Shown here in pieces: positions 21,904-35,039 of a DNA stretch of 64,000 nucleotides. The stretch comes from Fusarium oxysporum f. sp. lycopersici 4287 (Eukaryota; Ascomycota; Sordariomycetes; Hypocreales; Nectriaceae). Each line of letters starts with the position of its first letter. The first letter of the stretch is position 1. The stretch is taken from the NCBI RefSeq assembly GCF_000149955.1, contig NC_030992.1, positions 213,669 through 277,668 of the forward strand. Direction: 5' to 3'. Both the position numbers and the translations under genes were made by a program. The notes under the pieces are model-generated. The model was not told the origin of the DNA, searched no databases, and saw only the letters and a list, made by a program, of their open reading frames with translations.

Positions 21904-22844
21904 ATTCGATCCAAATACGGCGAACGCAGCTGATCCCCAGACAGCCCGAACTGTTGAAATTGTACCAGACGGCGATGTTTTTCTGGTAGTTGGACCAGAG
22001 AAGACAAAACTCCATGTCAAATCTATGTTATTGATGACAGTCTCAAAACCATTCTCCGCCATGCTCGGTCCAGACTGTAAAGAAACTCATGACATGCGAC
22101 ATCACAATGGCCCTTTTGAGGTATCGCTGCCGAACGACAATGCTACCGCATTAGAAATCATATGTTCTGTCATTCACTTCCAGAACGATAAGATCCCTGG
22201 GACCCTCGCTGCTGGAGATGTCCTCGCAGTTGCAGTCGCCGCAGACAACTAAGAATACCTAAACGCCCTACAATTTGTCAGCAAAGCCTGGCTCCGAGAA
22301 TTAAAAGGGAAACCGGAAGATCCCATGCTTCTCACTGCCGCGGCATACCTCTTCCGGAATGCACAAGCGTTCAGGAAACTCACTGCAGCATTGGTACTCA
22401 ACCCTCATGGTTCTTATCTTGGTCTCTTTGGGAAGGAAGTTGAATCCGTTCTGCCGTGGGAGGTATTCTGTATGTGTTTCAACGAGCATCTGATCATAAT
22501 GAATACACTTGCTGGAAGAGCAAAGAGGTTTCGCGAGGCTGGAAATGGCAGAGATTCTTGTAAACGGTGTGAACTTTGGGGGCTGCGATTATAGATGTGG
22601 ATGGACAAGCACATGTGCCTATGCATATATCAGCAAACTGGAAGTGGAGAATCTTTGGCCAGCACGTTTCTCCAATACCTCTATCTCAAAGGCGCTAGAG
22701 AGAGCAGAGATGATGCCTGATCCGGTCCCCAGCGAACGAACCACTACTTGTAATATGGCTCACTTCCGTAGCGTCCCACAATATAGGATTAGTCGTAGTG
22801 TTAGGCTGGAGCGCTTAAACAAGAGTATCGGGCTTTACCTTTAA
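21904..22844 (+). pseudogene. BTB/POZ domain protein, broken by a stop and a frameshift
   Basis: The frame VEIVPDGDVFLVVG..LHVKS at about 21953-22024 is a typical opening of fungal BTB/POZ proteins, in which the domain mediates dimerisation or ubiquitin-ligase recruitment. It runs through FSAMLGP and VIHFQNDKIP to an in-frame TAA at 22250-22252 (AADN-stop-EYLNALQF), then continues in the same frame with FVSKAWLRELKGKP and AAAYLFRNAQAF. Near 22511 one extra base moves the reading frame: LEEQRGFARLEMAEILVNG and CGWTSTCAYAYISKLE follow in the next frame to a stop at 22844. Two independent lesions in a recognisable family make it a probable pseudogene. No start codon could be placed with confidence. 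It lies in the repeat-flanked accessory part of the window. Confidence 0.65.
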
Positions 22845-23142
22845 ATGCGTTCGTGGAGGGAGCAACGCTTTCGAATGTAAGCATCCATTTCATAGTTCTC
22901 AGGACTAATTAGTATAAGTTATAAAATTAATGGATTAAAATATATACAAGTATGTAGTGGCAAACCTTCATCTCGTGATCAGCCCGCCCCTCACAGGTTG
23001 CACCGGTCGCAATTCTAAAGTTGTCGAAAGCTATAGCTCCACCGGCATTCGTTGGCCTGGACAAGCCAGCACCAGCAGACAAACTGAGCAAATGACATGA
23101 TCCCCAATCAAAAACGCGCAAACCTGACCCTGGTAGCATGCC

Positions 23143-26100
23143 TTACAACAACAAAACCAATCCGACTACCGCGCCCATCGTAATCCACGATGAGAGTTCA
23201 TAACTGTGAGCTTCTGAAACAACCATTGGTGTAGCATAGGGCGCCTCCTTGGGCTCTGAAGGAACTTGGCCATGGTTAGGAGGTGATGATTGAGAAGGAA
23301 TTGCTGAAGTCTCGAGTTGAGGCGTGGGTGGAATGCTTGTCTCCGTTGTCAAGCTCTCTAGGGATGATGACGGAGAAGGGTTCATTAGGGTATTGCTGTT
23401 GGACTCCGGTGCGCCTTGAGCTGAAACAGGCGGCTGTGTATTCCCTTGTCCTGGATGTGTATCACCCTTTGATTCTGCAGCTGAAGTCGGGGTCGCGGGC
23501 TGGTGCGTCATGTAGCTAGGGCGAGAATCGTCTCGTAATCCTGTGGCTCGAGTAAGAGTCTCAGATTGGCTGTTCACTGAGCCAGGTTGATAGCCACCCT
23601 GTGAGCCTCCAGGAGGTTGTAACACAGGATAACTATTACCGCCAGCGTCTGTCTGATACCCTCCAACCCAGCCTGGAGGATATTGAACTATCGGATGTGT
23701 ATAGCTCTCGTAGCTAGTCTCATAGGCAGCTCTTGGAACTGTCAGGGTAACAATTTGCCCTCCTTGAGAACAGGAAACAGTTGTCATGTCCACTGATGGG
23801 TATACCTGGTGCTCACACTCGCAAGGGCTGTAGAGGAGTGTAATCGGAACACAAGTTGTGTTTAGAGCTGCAGGATTGCTTGGGTTGATAGTAGTGTATG
23901 TAACAGTGGTTACTGTCTCGGCAAATTGGGTCTTGGTGTAGGCATGATCGATAGTTACAATCGAGTAAGCAGTGTGAATTGCAGTTGGAGTTGGGAATGG
24001 CGTTGGCAGACGACTTTCAGATGTAGTCTTTGTGATAGTGGAATCAGAGACTGAAAGTGTCTTTGACCGAAGATTTATAGTTGTAAATGAGGAAAGGGAG
24101 TATGATGAGGTGGTTTGATTATAGCGCGAAAGAGAGCTTGATTGAGATGTTGATACATAAGTGTGGGCTCCCGTAGCCTGTAAAGAAGAAGAGGGAGGGG
24201 TGTAGGAGGAAGAAGCATAGGACGCGGAGGAAGAGGAGGAGAAGGAGGAAACCGTTTTTCGATAAAGTGTCAAAAGATGATCAGGCGCTATTGCACGATG
24301 CAGAAGCTTTTGTCTGCCACGGAAGTTGCCTCCACAGATCAGAGTAGGATCTCCAGGGCATGGGAGATCGCAGCGTGTATCTGATATAAACTCTGTATCA
24401 GAGAGCAGATCTGCTTTATAACAAGACCTGTTGGACATTAGCTCGGAAACTCATAGATCAGAACACAACGGAGGTTAGTGCGTGGTCGGCATCAACTCTG
24501 GGACACGCACTGCTCCAAACACACTTCAAGCGGTACGTTAACAAGGCAAACTCACTCTTTATAAACACCAACATACTCGCTTCCGAAAGCCAAGTCGACA
24601 CATTTCCGGGTCGTCATTTCTGGATCAGTTGCTACCTCTGTAAAGGATGGATAACCCTCCAGGGATCTCAAACAGCCTGTGAAGGTATATTCACCCAAGG
24701 CAAGAATGTTTCTTGCAGGAGGAGTTGATGAAGTCGAAGGCAAAGTGGAAACCTCTGACGGCTGAAGGATTGAAGATGTGGACTGTATTTCAATTGAATC
24801 TTGGCTGGGGCTGCCCACGCTCGATCCTGTTGCTGTGGTTTCTATCGCGGTAGCCGAGGTCGTAGTGGTTGATGCCTCCATGGTTGATGTCTCTAAGAGT
24901 GGTGTTTTAGTATTCAACATGTCAGTGGTTGACATCTCGACGCTAGTAGTATCGGTGTGCAGCGAGCCTTTAGTTGTCGCGACTGTGGTAGACTCTAGAG
25001 AAGATGACTCTCCACGTGATGTAGATCCCAATCTGATATCCGATGCAGACTCTGGGACAGCTTCTGACGATAACGATAATGAAGTATCTGGCAATTTAGA
25101 TGGTGTCAATGTTGTTGATAATGAGATAGCTGCTAGTGAGGTTATAGCTGAGGCAGTTGAAAGCGATGTTGACTCTAGCGTAGACTCCAGTGTAGACTCC
25201 AGTGTAGACTCTAGTGCGGGTTTTGATGTGGTCCCTGATGAAGCGTCTAATAGCGACGATAAAGCTGCAGATGGTGACAATGTTGTTGGTGATGAGATAT
25301 CTGCTTGTGAGGTTACAGCTGATGTAGTTGTAAATGATGGCAACTCCAGTGTACCCGCTGACCTAGTCTCTGACGATAATGGTGTAGTTTCTGGGGACCC
25401 GGATGATATCGACGCTGAAGAGGTTGTGTATAGTGTCAATACTGTAGATTCTGAGGTGGATTCTATAGGTACAGAAGTCTTAGATGACGTAGAGGTTGAT
25501 ACTGATGAAAGCAACTTGGAAGCAAAATTGGTGCCAGGGGAAAACTGAGTCCCAGTGAATGACTCAATCAGATCGCATTCGCTATGAGGATAAGGATGAA
25601 AGTTCACGGCAATGCACCTACTGTCGTTGTCGCATCGATCCAGGCATCCCTGCATGCTATCTTCTTCATCCCGTCGATAGATAGACTCAACGGTCGAAGA
25701 GGTATCGCAAATGAGAGTGAACTTGTTCTCGTGAGGTCCAGTATAAATGCTGCTGGCCATTCGACTGCAGGATAGCGATCTAGGTGCTGTAGTGGACGTA
25801 GTCGATACTGATGTGGTTGTAGAAAACACGGTTAGAGATTCAGTTGTAGATGATGTAGCTGGTCGAGATGCCACTACAGCCATATCCAGGTTATAGTCAC
25901 TCATGAAACCATTGAACCCATCATACAAGGTACATTCGTCTCCAATGTTATTGAACGTGACTGCGCGACAAGCCAGGGTATCAGCGCATAATGCCATGCA
26001 TTCTGTCAAGCTGTGTAGCTGATTGTTGTAATCGATTTGATTGCCGCCAGTTGCTTGTTTGCCACATAAAAGCGACAATTTCACACCGCTGATATAGGAT

Positions 26101-27192
26101 GGATTGTCGAGTTCATTGCAAGGTGTTGGTGCCGAGATGGCAGTTGTTGTTGTCGAAAATGTCGCTGATGATATCGTCATGGATGTAGATTTATCTGATA
26201 CTGCTGGGGTAGAATCCGGCGAGGTTGATGAAACAGGTGATGTAGATGTTACTGAAAATGCCGATTCGGAAGAAGCTGTTGACGACAAATATGTAGTACT
26301 TGTAGCAGAAGCAGTCACATATGTGACATAAGAAATAGTCCCACGAACTGTTCCTGAAGCGGCTTGTGTCACGACAGATGTTGTTTCATACGTCGTAGTA
26401 GATACAATACTCGTTGTGTCATAATCAACCTTGAACGACTGATCGCAGTTTGTGCAGGGTCGGGCTTTGATCATGACAGCAGTATCGCCATAGCCATCAT
26501 GGCGATCGCATACAGCAATCTTCAACTCCACGTAGTCCTTGGGTAGCGGTATTGAAAATCGAAGAGGAGGGGATGACATTGCGAATGCTGTATCGCCATT
26601 TGGTGATGGTATACCCCACGGCTCGCTGAGGTACTTTGACGAAGAATCGAGTGGAGTCCCAGTTTCGTCCTTTGCGACATTAACACCATTAACCAAGACC
26701 AGAACTTTATCACCAGAACTTGCGTTTGTGAGCTTTTGGATCTCAGTTATTCTCGAAGTAAAATGCTTACGTAACATCACAGCTTGCAATAACCATGTCG
26801 ATGAGTAATGTAGTCGCCTTGGTTGGAAGAACGTTCAAGAGATACGAAGCTCCATTGTAGGAATCTGCACCACAATAGCTGGCGGTATACGCATCATACA
26901 GGTCAGTGGTATAAGAGCTTGGGCATGTACCGCCAGGAGCTAAGGATGTCGAGGTCAAACTTCCAGTTGACAGGATGAGGCCACTGCCCATTCCAAAAGG
27001 GCCATCGGTAAAAGATCTGATAGCCGAAGGGTCTCCAGAGTAACCTGATGATGAAGAGAAAACATCTCGAGAACCACCAAAGAGGATCCTTGCCAGCGCC
27101 AGTCCGCCCGTTCCCGTAGAGGCAATGTTGATACCTAAACAGAGGGGTATAAGCGATGCCCAGAGGGCCGAAAGGGTTGCTTGTGGCCTCAT
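23143..27192 (-). CDS. Secreted PAN/WSC-domain, Ser/Thr-rich cell-surface protein, probable GPI anchor
   Basis: Three exons (27192-26771, 26718-24556, 24427-23143) give 1289 residues with all phases consistent. The start MRPQATLSALWASLIPLCLG is a signal peptide; a frame from 27270 exists but would precede it with no support. Next comes an extracellular module with GDPSAIRSF and LVLVNGVNVAKDETGTP, resembling choice-of-anchor adhesin regions. Then two PAN/apple-like cysteine domains follow (about 26120-25875 and 25770-25555), a long Ser/Thr-rich linker with tandem ESTL repeats, and a WSC domain split by the last intron (GCLRSLEGYPSF..KCVDLAF..GVYK | SCYKADL..CPGDPTLICGG). The C-terminus ends in a hydrophobic tail (ITMGAVVGLVLLL), suggesting GPI anchoring. 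Likely a glycosylated cell-wall sensor or adhesin. Confidence 0.85.
25169..25216 (-). repeat. Tandem 12-bp coding repeat (ESTL)
   Basis: Four near-identical 12-bp units encode consecutive Glu-Ser-Thr-Leu in the Ser/Thr-rich stalk of the surface protein. In-frame units of this kind can change copy number without breaking the gene. Confidence 0.75.
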
Positions 27193-28408
27193 GCTGAAGA
27201 GGCAGCGATAAATCGTGTAAAGCGTGGAGAACAAAATTGCAGTAGATACATCGAACACTGCGAAGATCACAGGCTTGAGGGATTAGGTAAGAACGTTCCC
27301 CCTTCCTTGGTAAAATTTGCTATACGTCAAGTAATAAAGCCTCACCACTGCTCTGTTCATGCTTTGAAAGATCTAAATTAGGCGACAAAACTACTAATTT
27401 TGCAGTGGTCAGCTAGCCAGCTGAATCGGCCGCTGATGGGCTATGTGGGCCATCGTGTGATGTGCTGTCAAGCCGATATATTAATATTAAAGAAACTTCC
27501 TCTTTTAGTTTACTGTTTATTTACTTTTGTCGCTAGTTTTACCAGCTAATGCCTTTTGCAAAGCGCCTTTGTCGCGAGCAAAAGCAATAGTGTCGATTTC
27601 AGAGGGGCCAAAAACCTATACAAGAGACGTCCTAACCTTATTTAGGCTTAAAGATAAGCTTCTGCTGGCCACCAGAGCATGCAAGTACAGGATCATAATA
27701 TTGTTTACGATTGCAAGATGCGACTATTAATTGGTAGGAACAGGTGTTTATGTCTATTATCATAAGCGGCCGTCGTTATATTAATCTGCATCAGATGTGT
27801 TTAAGTATTGAAATATCTCTGTGATGTCGAGGGTTGACATCTTGACGTTCTCGATCAGTCCTAGGGACGCACGACACTAAGATGTTCTCGAATCCGCCAC
27901 CGGTAGCAATAGTTGGGCGCTATTGGTTTTCCCACAGACACTAACATAAAGGAGAAATCCCCTGAACCTCGCTGCTCCAATGCTGCGCTCACCGTACATC
28001 ATCTGGTCCGGATAGTAAGTCGACGAGGACTTTTGCCTTCCTATCCTCGTGGACCTTTTTAGCTTCCAGTTAATTGTCTCCTGGCATACTTAATAATTAA
28101 GGCAACTAATTTATTGACTGCTATTACTAGGACTGATCTTACACTGTAAGCCAGCTGGCAATTAGACAAGTCGACTCAACCATGTTTTGGTTGTCATAAG
28201 ACGTCGATTGGAATTTCATATTATAGCACATCCAGCAGTCAAGGATATCATCACAAAGCCCATTCTTGACTTTGAATGCTCTTATATGAAATGATCATTG
28301 AAATGGACTGATGATGAGCATTGAGGAGGACTTCCGAAAAGCCACTATGTAAAATAAAACCTGACAGTTGGGATTTCAATCTTTTCCTGGTTCCACGAAA
28401 CCGCTGTC
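27193..28408. other. Intergenic region upstream of the surface-protein gene
   Basis: About 1.2 kb between the start of the PAN/WSC gene (27192, minus) and the stop of the NACHT-WD40 gene (28409, minus). It must hold the promoter of the former and the 3' UTR of the latter. Only short random frames are present; I see no RNA gene or repeat. Confidence 0.4.
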
Positions 28409-31400
28409 TTAAGCAAGCTCCATCATGGTTGTGCGGCCTGATGGCAGACCAATTGCAACCCTGGAATGCACAGAATCGATAGCTACTGGCAAATCGACTG
28501 GAATCCAAAGTATGCGTTCATTCCCTCTCATAACCCATCGCATATCAACACTTAAACCCCATCCAACGCGGTCCTCCTCTCCATCTTGGAGCTTGTGAGC
28601 ATCCAGAATGCCAAGCCAAGTGACGACATGTGAGCCAGTGTTACTATGCAGGGAGGCATTTTCTAGACTCAAGCAACTGTGAACAGGAACGCCCATCTCA
28701 ACTGATAGCCTGGGGAAATATTCTGAAGCTCTGCAAAGCAAATTTCGCTGTAGGTCTCTGGACACATCCATACGTACTCCTTGAATTTCATCTTCGCCTT
28801 CAACAGGGGCTTCAAAGTCTACTTCCCAGGTTGTGTCCCGCAAGCTTGTGCCAAAATTTGTAAGAAACTTCGAATCACTCGAGAAGAGGAGAACATCGAA
28901 ACGATCCACCAATGATGTAGGCCGTTTTATAAGCTCGGTTCCCGTAAGATCCCAAATTTCTATCCTGGAGTTTAGTATTGCACTACGTCCGCCAGTTGCG
29001 GCATATCTTCCGTCAGGGGAAAGAGCAAGATGCATGATTCGGTATGCGCGAGGAACGTTCGTAAATAGGTAAGTTCGTGCGTTTGTATCCAGGTCCCAGA
29101 TGACAGCCTTGTTTTGCCCAACCGGCATTCCAATTAGTCGATCATTGCGGGCGAAGGTAATCCAGTCAAAAATAGGAAGGGAATGGGATCGACGTGGTCG
29201 CTCGCAAAAGGCGATGCAGGATCCTGATGCCACATTCCAAATTTTGGATCTGCCCATTTTCAAATGCGCTACTATCATCTCCCCCTGTGGAGAAAAGGAG
29301 AGCCTCTCAACAAGACGTGTGTCGCCATCGAAAAATTGGGTAGATTGGCATGGGGGTTCTTGTCCACTTTTTCCGCAAGGTTCTGAGAAGCTGAACTTGA
29401 ATAAGCAGGAGAGATATCCCACAGCATCATATAGCCTGCCTTGGTGCTTGAAACGAGCCACTGTCCGTTTTCATGTAAAGATAAACCGTTCAGCCCCTTG
29501 ATATGACCATTCAGAGTCTTAACCAATATCCCTGCATCATTCCATATTCTGATACAGTGATCCCAATCGGCGGAAACAAGGATACGACCATCAGGTGAGA
29601 TTAAAACGGCATGCACCGCATTCTTGTGGTAAAGAGTTTTCTCACAGGTCCATTCACCCATGACGGACGTATGCCAAACCTTGACAGTGCAATCCCAGGA
29701 CCCTGTTGCAAGCCGCTTTCCATCCGATGAGCAGGCCACTGACACTATTTGGTCACTGTGACCTTCCAGGGCTTGTTCGCAACGACCGGTGGCTATGTTC
29801 CAGACCTTGGCGGCCTCGTAATCAGGCACCGTTATCATCCTACCATGTGGTAAGAATGTAGCTTTTACATAGAATTCGTTGGGGTCCACGATGCTCTGGA
29901 GATGTTCGCCAGTATTCCAGTTCCAAATATTCCAGCATAGCTCTTCATCGTTTTCAAGAGTTACCAGTTGTTTATCAACAGGCAAGAATACAACCAAGTC
30001 AGCCCTGACGTCAAGCTTTGCTATGCAGTCCACTGTCCTTGTCCCAAGGTCAAAGATCTCGACTTTATCTGTACTACCAACAGCTAGGTGGCTGGCAAGT
30101 GGGGAAAAGGCGACTGATGTTGCTTGGCTGAGATCCCTGTTGATGGAAAACATGCAATCTCCCGACATTGTATCGTAGACTACTGCCTTCATCTTACAGA
30201 CTGAAGCCAGGAATTTGCCATCTAGAGAATGGGAAACAATTGAGGATTCGATTTCGATGATATGTGTCGTTCTAACGAGGGCCTCCCAGTTATCCTGCAT
30301 CTCTGGACCAGTCACAACCCATTTGGGAGTTTGCCGATGGAACTGGTTTCGTATTTGCTACATTTTGAGCTGAACGAAGTGCTGAGGCATACATTGTAGG
30401 GGCGCGTGGTCAATGGCCACTTGGTGAAACAGAATAAATCGACGAGCATCTTGAACAAATCTAGCTATCTCAGTTGTCTTAATGTTACTCTTCATGCATA
30501 TCAGCCATCCATACCTGAACTTTATGATCGCGAGGTCTTACCAGAGCAGATTCCAACTTCAAGATTGATTTTATAGCCACTGAGAACACCCTAAGCAGGC
30601 TGGTAGCCTCTAACCAAGAGGTAAACTTTTTCATGAGGAAGTGAAGAGCCTGGGCCAGAACTTTGTCATCTTGTGTGCTCACAGAATCCGAATCTATGAA
30701 ATGATCCACCCAATGAGTACACAAGTACTTGATCGGAGGCAGTGGATCGGGGTCAGGTGTAGAAATCTCATCGACCAGTGTTCCCGGAGACTTGAGTTGG
30801 TAAATATCTTGCACCAGTTTATCTTCCAGGACTTCCATAGTTCTGGAAAAGATGACGGTGTGATGATGCTGTGGTCCAGATGGCATTATTTTGTCAATAC
30901 CTCGATCGAGCAGAAACTCTTTAGCTGACTGATGAACAAAAAAGATCACCCCATCGCGGTAAGCTAGAAAACACGCACATGACTCGATCGCGTCTTTTAC
31001 ATCATGCTCATCATAACCAGTCATCGACTCGACGAGATTTATCATCTCCTTCGATGTCAAAGGCCGATATGCGATACAGGGCTGTAGCAAGTATGCTTTT
31101 GAGCCGATCTGCTTCCTGTGATGCAATGATTTTATCATCATAGTGTTAAAGAGATCATTGAGTCCCTCCGGAAATCGTTTCAGCTCTTCAAGCACTAGCC
31201 TTTTGCTGATTCTCAAATCACTTAAGCTTTCACAGACTAGGGCGACCCACAGAAATGTGTTATCTGTCCGAGACACCATGGACTCAAACACCTCTTTCAT
31301 CAGGTTCGTATCGTTATCCCAGTTCTTTCCAAGGTGGTCTACCCTGGTCCGAATATATGCCTGGACAGCGCCGGCTACCAATTCCGTGTTATTCTCGAGT

Positions 31401-33224
31401 TCGAGGGGAACTAGTCCTTGTGTATCTCTAAGTCCTCGTGCTATTTCAGGCCAGTTGCGACTTGAGATAATCCACCTGGCGCTGCATGAGCACGAAAGAT
31501 CACCGATGAGCATGATGAATCTATCCCTCCCAGACTTGCATTCATCGAGGGCGTCCACAACCAGCACTGCATTTTGCATGCTTGGGTCTTGCAATAGTTT
31601 AGTCAGAATCTCACTGAGCAACACATTGCTGTTCTTTCCGCTGAAAAGTTTGTCTTCCCTCTTGTCATAGTAGGGACGAACTTCCGATATTAACGACGGC
31701 TGCTGATCGAGAAGGACGTAGATAAGGCCGCGCATGACAGCCGTATCATTGGACAAGTCTTCGTCTGTCACTTGACAGAAAAAGTAGGATACAGGTCTCA
31801 GAGACTTTTTCAATTCATCAATGATGCCGCATAGCAGCATTGTCTTTCCCTTTCCAGGCTCGCCGTTGATCCATAAGACTCGGCTTGATGAATCATCGAG
31901 TTTGTTATAGGCATCATGTTGCAACACCCAACTGTAAGAGTCCCATAGTGGAGCCCCTTTCCTTTTTTGAATCTCGATTTTGTCCAGTTGAGGATCCGTT
32001 AGTTGAAATGCAGCGAAGCACTCCATGTTTTTCGTATCCCACTCCTCTTGCTCTCTCCTTTCTCGTGCTCGAGCTTCTTGCTGGATTGATGCACAGATGT
32101 TCTCAAGTAATGCTTCTTGAGATTTGGCAATGTTGGCGATTCCACTAAGCCATAGCTTTATCTCTTCTGTGTTATACTGCTCAAAGTCCTGTCGAAGATT
32201 GCTCTCGGCGTCCTTGACGTCCTTCAGCCTTTCGGCCCAGTCATCCAGCTTGAGTGTATCCCTGAGCAGGACAGATGCCCAGTTCGGTAATAAAGACAGG
32301 CGCTGTGAATCTGGAATAGCAATAGCTTCTTATAAAACTCAACAACTTGACTGTCGAGTTTGGATTTCAGGACAGACGCATCGGCATTCGCCCTCTCTGC
32401 ACCAAGAATGATATTGGCCAAATTCCAGTACCACTCCATTCGTGACAAAACGTAAGTGATGCCCTGTCGATTCAGGCCTGGTTCTTTCATTGGATTTGCA
32501 AAGATCTAAAGTTTGTCAGCATTTATCTCATAAGAGACGAATCACTAGTTATTTTTCATACCTCCAGCCCGACGGATATGCCAGCCCAGGCAACGCCAGC
32601 CTCAGGCGAGGCCTTAACAGCTTGATCAATCACCCCTTTGAGATTCCCTATAATGCCGATATTGTTTGAAACAGTTTCTTTGTAGTGGGCCATCTTCTTA
32701 GACCTCTCCAAGCCCATGTACACCACCATCCACATCTGACGTGACTTATCGGTTTTGCAATGTTCCAAGTCCTCCATCTCATTCTCAGGTATATTCCCCC
32801 ATTCGTTCTTAATATTTTCAATGATTTCCTCGTATTCCTTTACTCTGTTGGGTTCCTTTTCTTTGATGCTATCGTAGGCTTTAGTCCACAATCACTCGGG
32901 CACGCTCAGTGGTGGAGAATCCGACTCGTGTATTGATGAAGGAGAGGTTGCCTGATTGATTGTTGGTAGTGGTGCTGAGGGAGGCGGCGACTGGGAAACA
33001 GAAATGGATCCGGGCTGAGATAGAGAGAGGATTGGAAGATCAGGAGGTGACAAGGTCGTTGTTAGTTGACTCTCTGGTGGCTGAGCCGAAGGCTTTATCG
33101 GTAGGGTCGACTCGGCCGAGTCTTGGGCTGTTGGAGTCACTGGTTCGGCATCTACATGCGAGGGGCGCAGCTTCTTCTTGACTCTCGAGAATAGCTCCAT
33201 TTTGCCTCTGTTAGAAAAGGGCAT
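28409..33224 (-). pseudogene. NACHT-WD40 NLR-type (STAND) protein with several coding lesions
   Basis: Family architecture: an N-terminal NACHT_N-like region (about 32890-32100), NACHT NTPase (P-loop GEPGKGKTMLLCG near 31860-31820, Walker B VLVVDALDEC near 31550) and C-terminal WD40 repeats (for example SDQIVSVACSSDGKRLATGS and LISPDGRILVSADWD). Such proteins act in non-self recognition and programmed cell death in fungi. Introns near 32560-32510 and 30516-30467 are well supported. Lesions: in-frame TGA at 32892-32894 (VPE-stop-LWTKAYDSIKE, where CGA would restore the usual Arg); a one-base loss near 32283 splitting LYYR from NWASVLLRD; a stop at 30358-30360 with frame changes around it; and a one-base loss in the A run 29331-29335 between two WD40 blocks. 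The start is uncertain; MPFSNRGKMELFSRVKKKLRPS gives 33224. Confidence 0.75.
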
Positions 33225-35039
33225 CTTGTTTCGCTTTGTATAGGGACGGCCACGATGATTGAATTGGGTAAATAGAGCGTGCGGGGAAGTTGGATGATGT
33301 TCAAAGAATGTGTTGGATGGGGCTGAAGCCTGCATATCAATCTGCAAGGCTGACCTTGTTAGGCTATCAGGCAGATAACTGGCAGTCTAATTTGCAGCTA
33401 AGGTAAATAGTATTAGTAACTTAATTTATTTTGAAGGTTGCTTTATATAACTGGCTAACATACTCTTTAATAAGTTTATAAAATTTATTTATATTTTAAA
33501 ATTATATAAAATAATATTATTTATATTATGATAAGTTTTAAATACCAAGGCCGTCACGGTTACCCTGTACCTCAACCTCGGCCTCAGCCCGTTGCGCTCA
33601 TCCCATTGAGATAAGCGGGGAATGATCCGGGCCCTGCAGATCACTGTCCATTCAAGCAAGGCTTATGTTGAGACAAGGGTATCTTGCACCAATCGGAATG
33701 GCCGACCTTTCGGGCCGCTAATACATCTGGCTTAGCCTCTCCGAGTAAAAAGACCACCAAACAGAGATTATCGCGAGATTGTCGAACATGTTCAACATTT
33801 TAACGATATCAAGTTCAAGATGGAAGGGTGCTCCAATGATCTCTGTGATGTTATACAATTTTATCTCCACGTATGAGCCAGACCATCGAAAGCAAGCCAA
33901 GCCAGATGAGGAAATCCATTCGAGCCATCGTAGCATCGGCCTTGCTGGGGCTGACGTTGCAACAGAGCTGGACCAAGCATGAAGAGCCGTGGGGGCTTGG
34001 TCTTCCCGAGCTCGAATGTTAAGGATTGAACGGCTATAATTGCCGGCTGACTCCTCTCTACCGCCGATAAATTTGGATCGACTACGGAACTTTGACGGAT
34101 CTGGTCAGCGAGATCCGTAAGTAGTCGAATGAAAAATATTGTCACCGCTGCATTGCTATTGACCGGTCTTCAAACAGCTAGCGCTTACTTCATAGGATCT
34201 TGAGCGTAACCAAAGGGTCCTATCATTGAATTATGTCCACTTTGAGGACGACTGTGAAAGTAATAGCGACCTGAATAGAAATTATAGGTCATTTGCTGTC
34301 GTATATTTCCACCTTTTTGGCCTTGCTATTGGTATGGATATCATTGAATCAGGCGACTCGCCTACTCACGGCTCCGAAAATAGATCGTGGGCGATCTATG
34401 AATGGAGAAACTCTTGACTTGCAGGTGGTCTCACATTATTGTAGAGAGAGAGGGTATAGCTAAGATCTGCAAAAATGATTGTTATTAGAGGAGGACTTGG
34501 GTAGCCTAAATCATAATCTGAAAGCCTAGAGCAATGGCATTTGCCACTTAAACATAACTGAAACATATAAATATCATATAGAATTAATGAATCTTTGTTA
34601 GTCGCTGTGCTTATTCTTGCCACAATGACAACTATAAAATAAATGGGACTATTTCTGCAACTGGACAATTATACGAAAACTGTTCTTTTCGCTTATTTGG
34701 CAGGAGGAACATTCGGTGACTCTGAAAATGGGCCCAGACTAGGTAAACCCATACTATTGCGGAAAGATCGCTAAAGGGGCCAATAGGACATGGCGGCATG
34801 CCTATGCGCTGGATAGGTCTTTTTGTAAACGGTAATCCTTCAGAGGCAAAAGTTCATTAGCCGATGTCTGAGATGACGGGGATATTGAAAGTGTTGAACT
34901 GACTGGACTCTAGCCAAAAGCCTAGATATCGAGTATAAAAGTCGCTGACACTTCCCGATATCTGTTCACAATCACTCTCTCAAACACTCAAATTTCACAC
35001 AACCCTTTCAACCAACATCTATAATCTACAACCATCAAA
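33225..35039. other. Long intergenic region with an AT-rich patch
   Basis: Divergent spacer between the NACHT-WD40 gene and the Hce2 gene. An AT-rich patch at about 33400-33545 resembles the repeat-derived islands further left. The rest has near-normal composition with only short frames. No RNA gene is recognised. The last 110 bp form the Hce2 promoter. Confidence 0.4.
34934..34940 (+). promoter_or_regulatory. TATA box of the Hce2-like gene
   Basis: TATAAAA about 100 bp before the ATG at 35040, followed by a long C/A/T-rich leader free of G. This arrangement is common in strongly expressed fungal genes. Confidence 0.55.

Noticed and set aside
24778..25548. A 256-codon plus-strand frame rich in Asp, Val and Ser
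   Set aside because: It lies opposite the Ser/Thr-rich stalk of the surface protein; the low-complexity codons on that strand create an open complement with no domain or start context.
31143..31670. A 175-codon plus-strand frame
   Set aside because: Complement of the NACHT domain, whose P-loop and Walker B motifs are on the minus strand.
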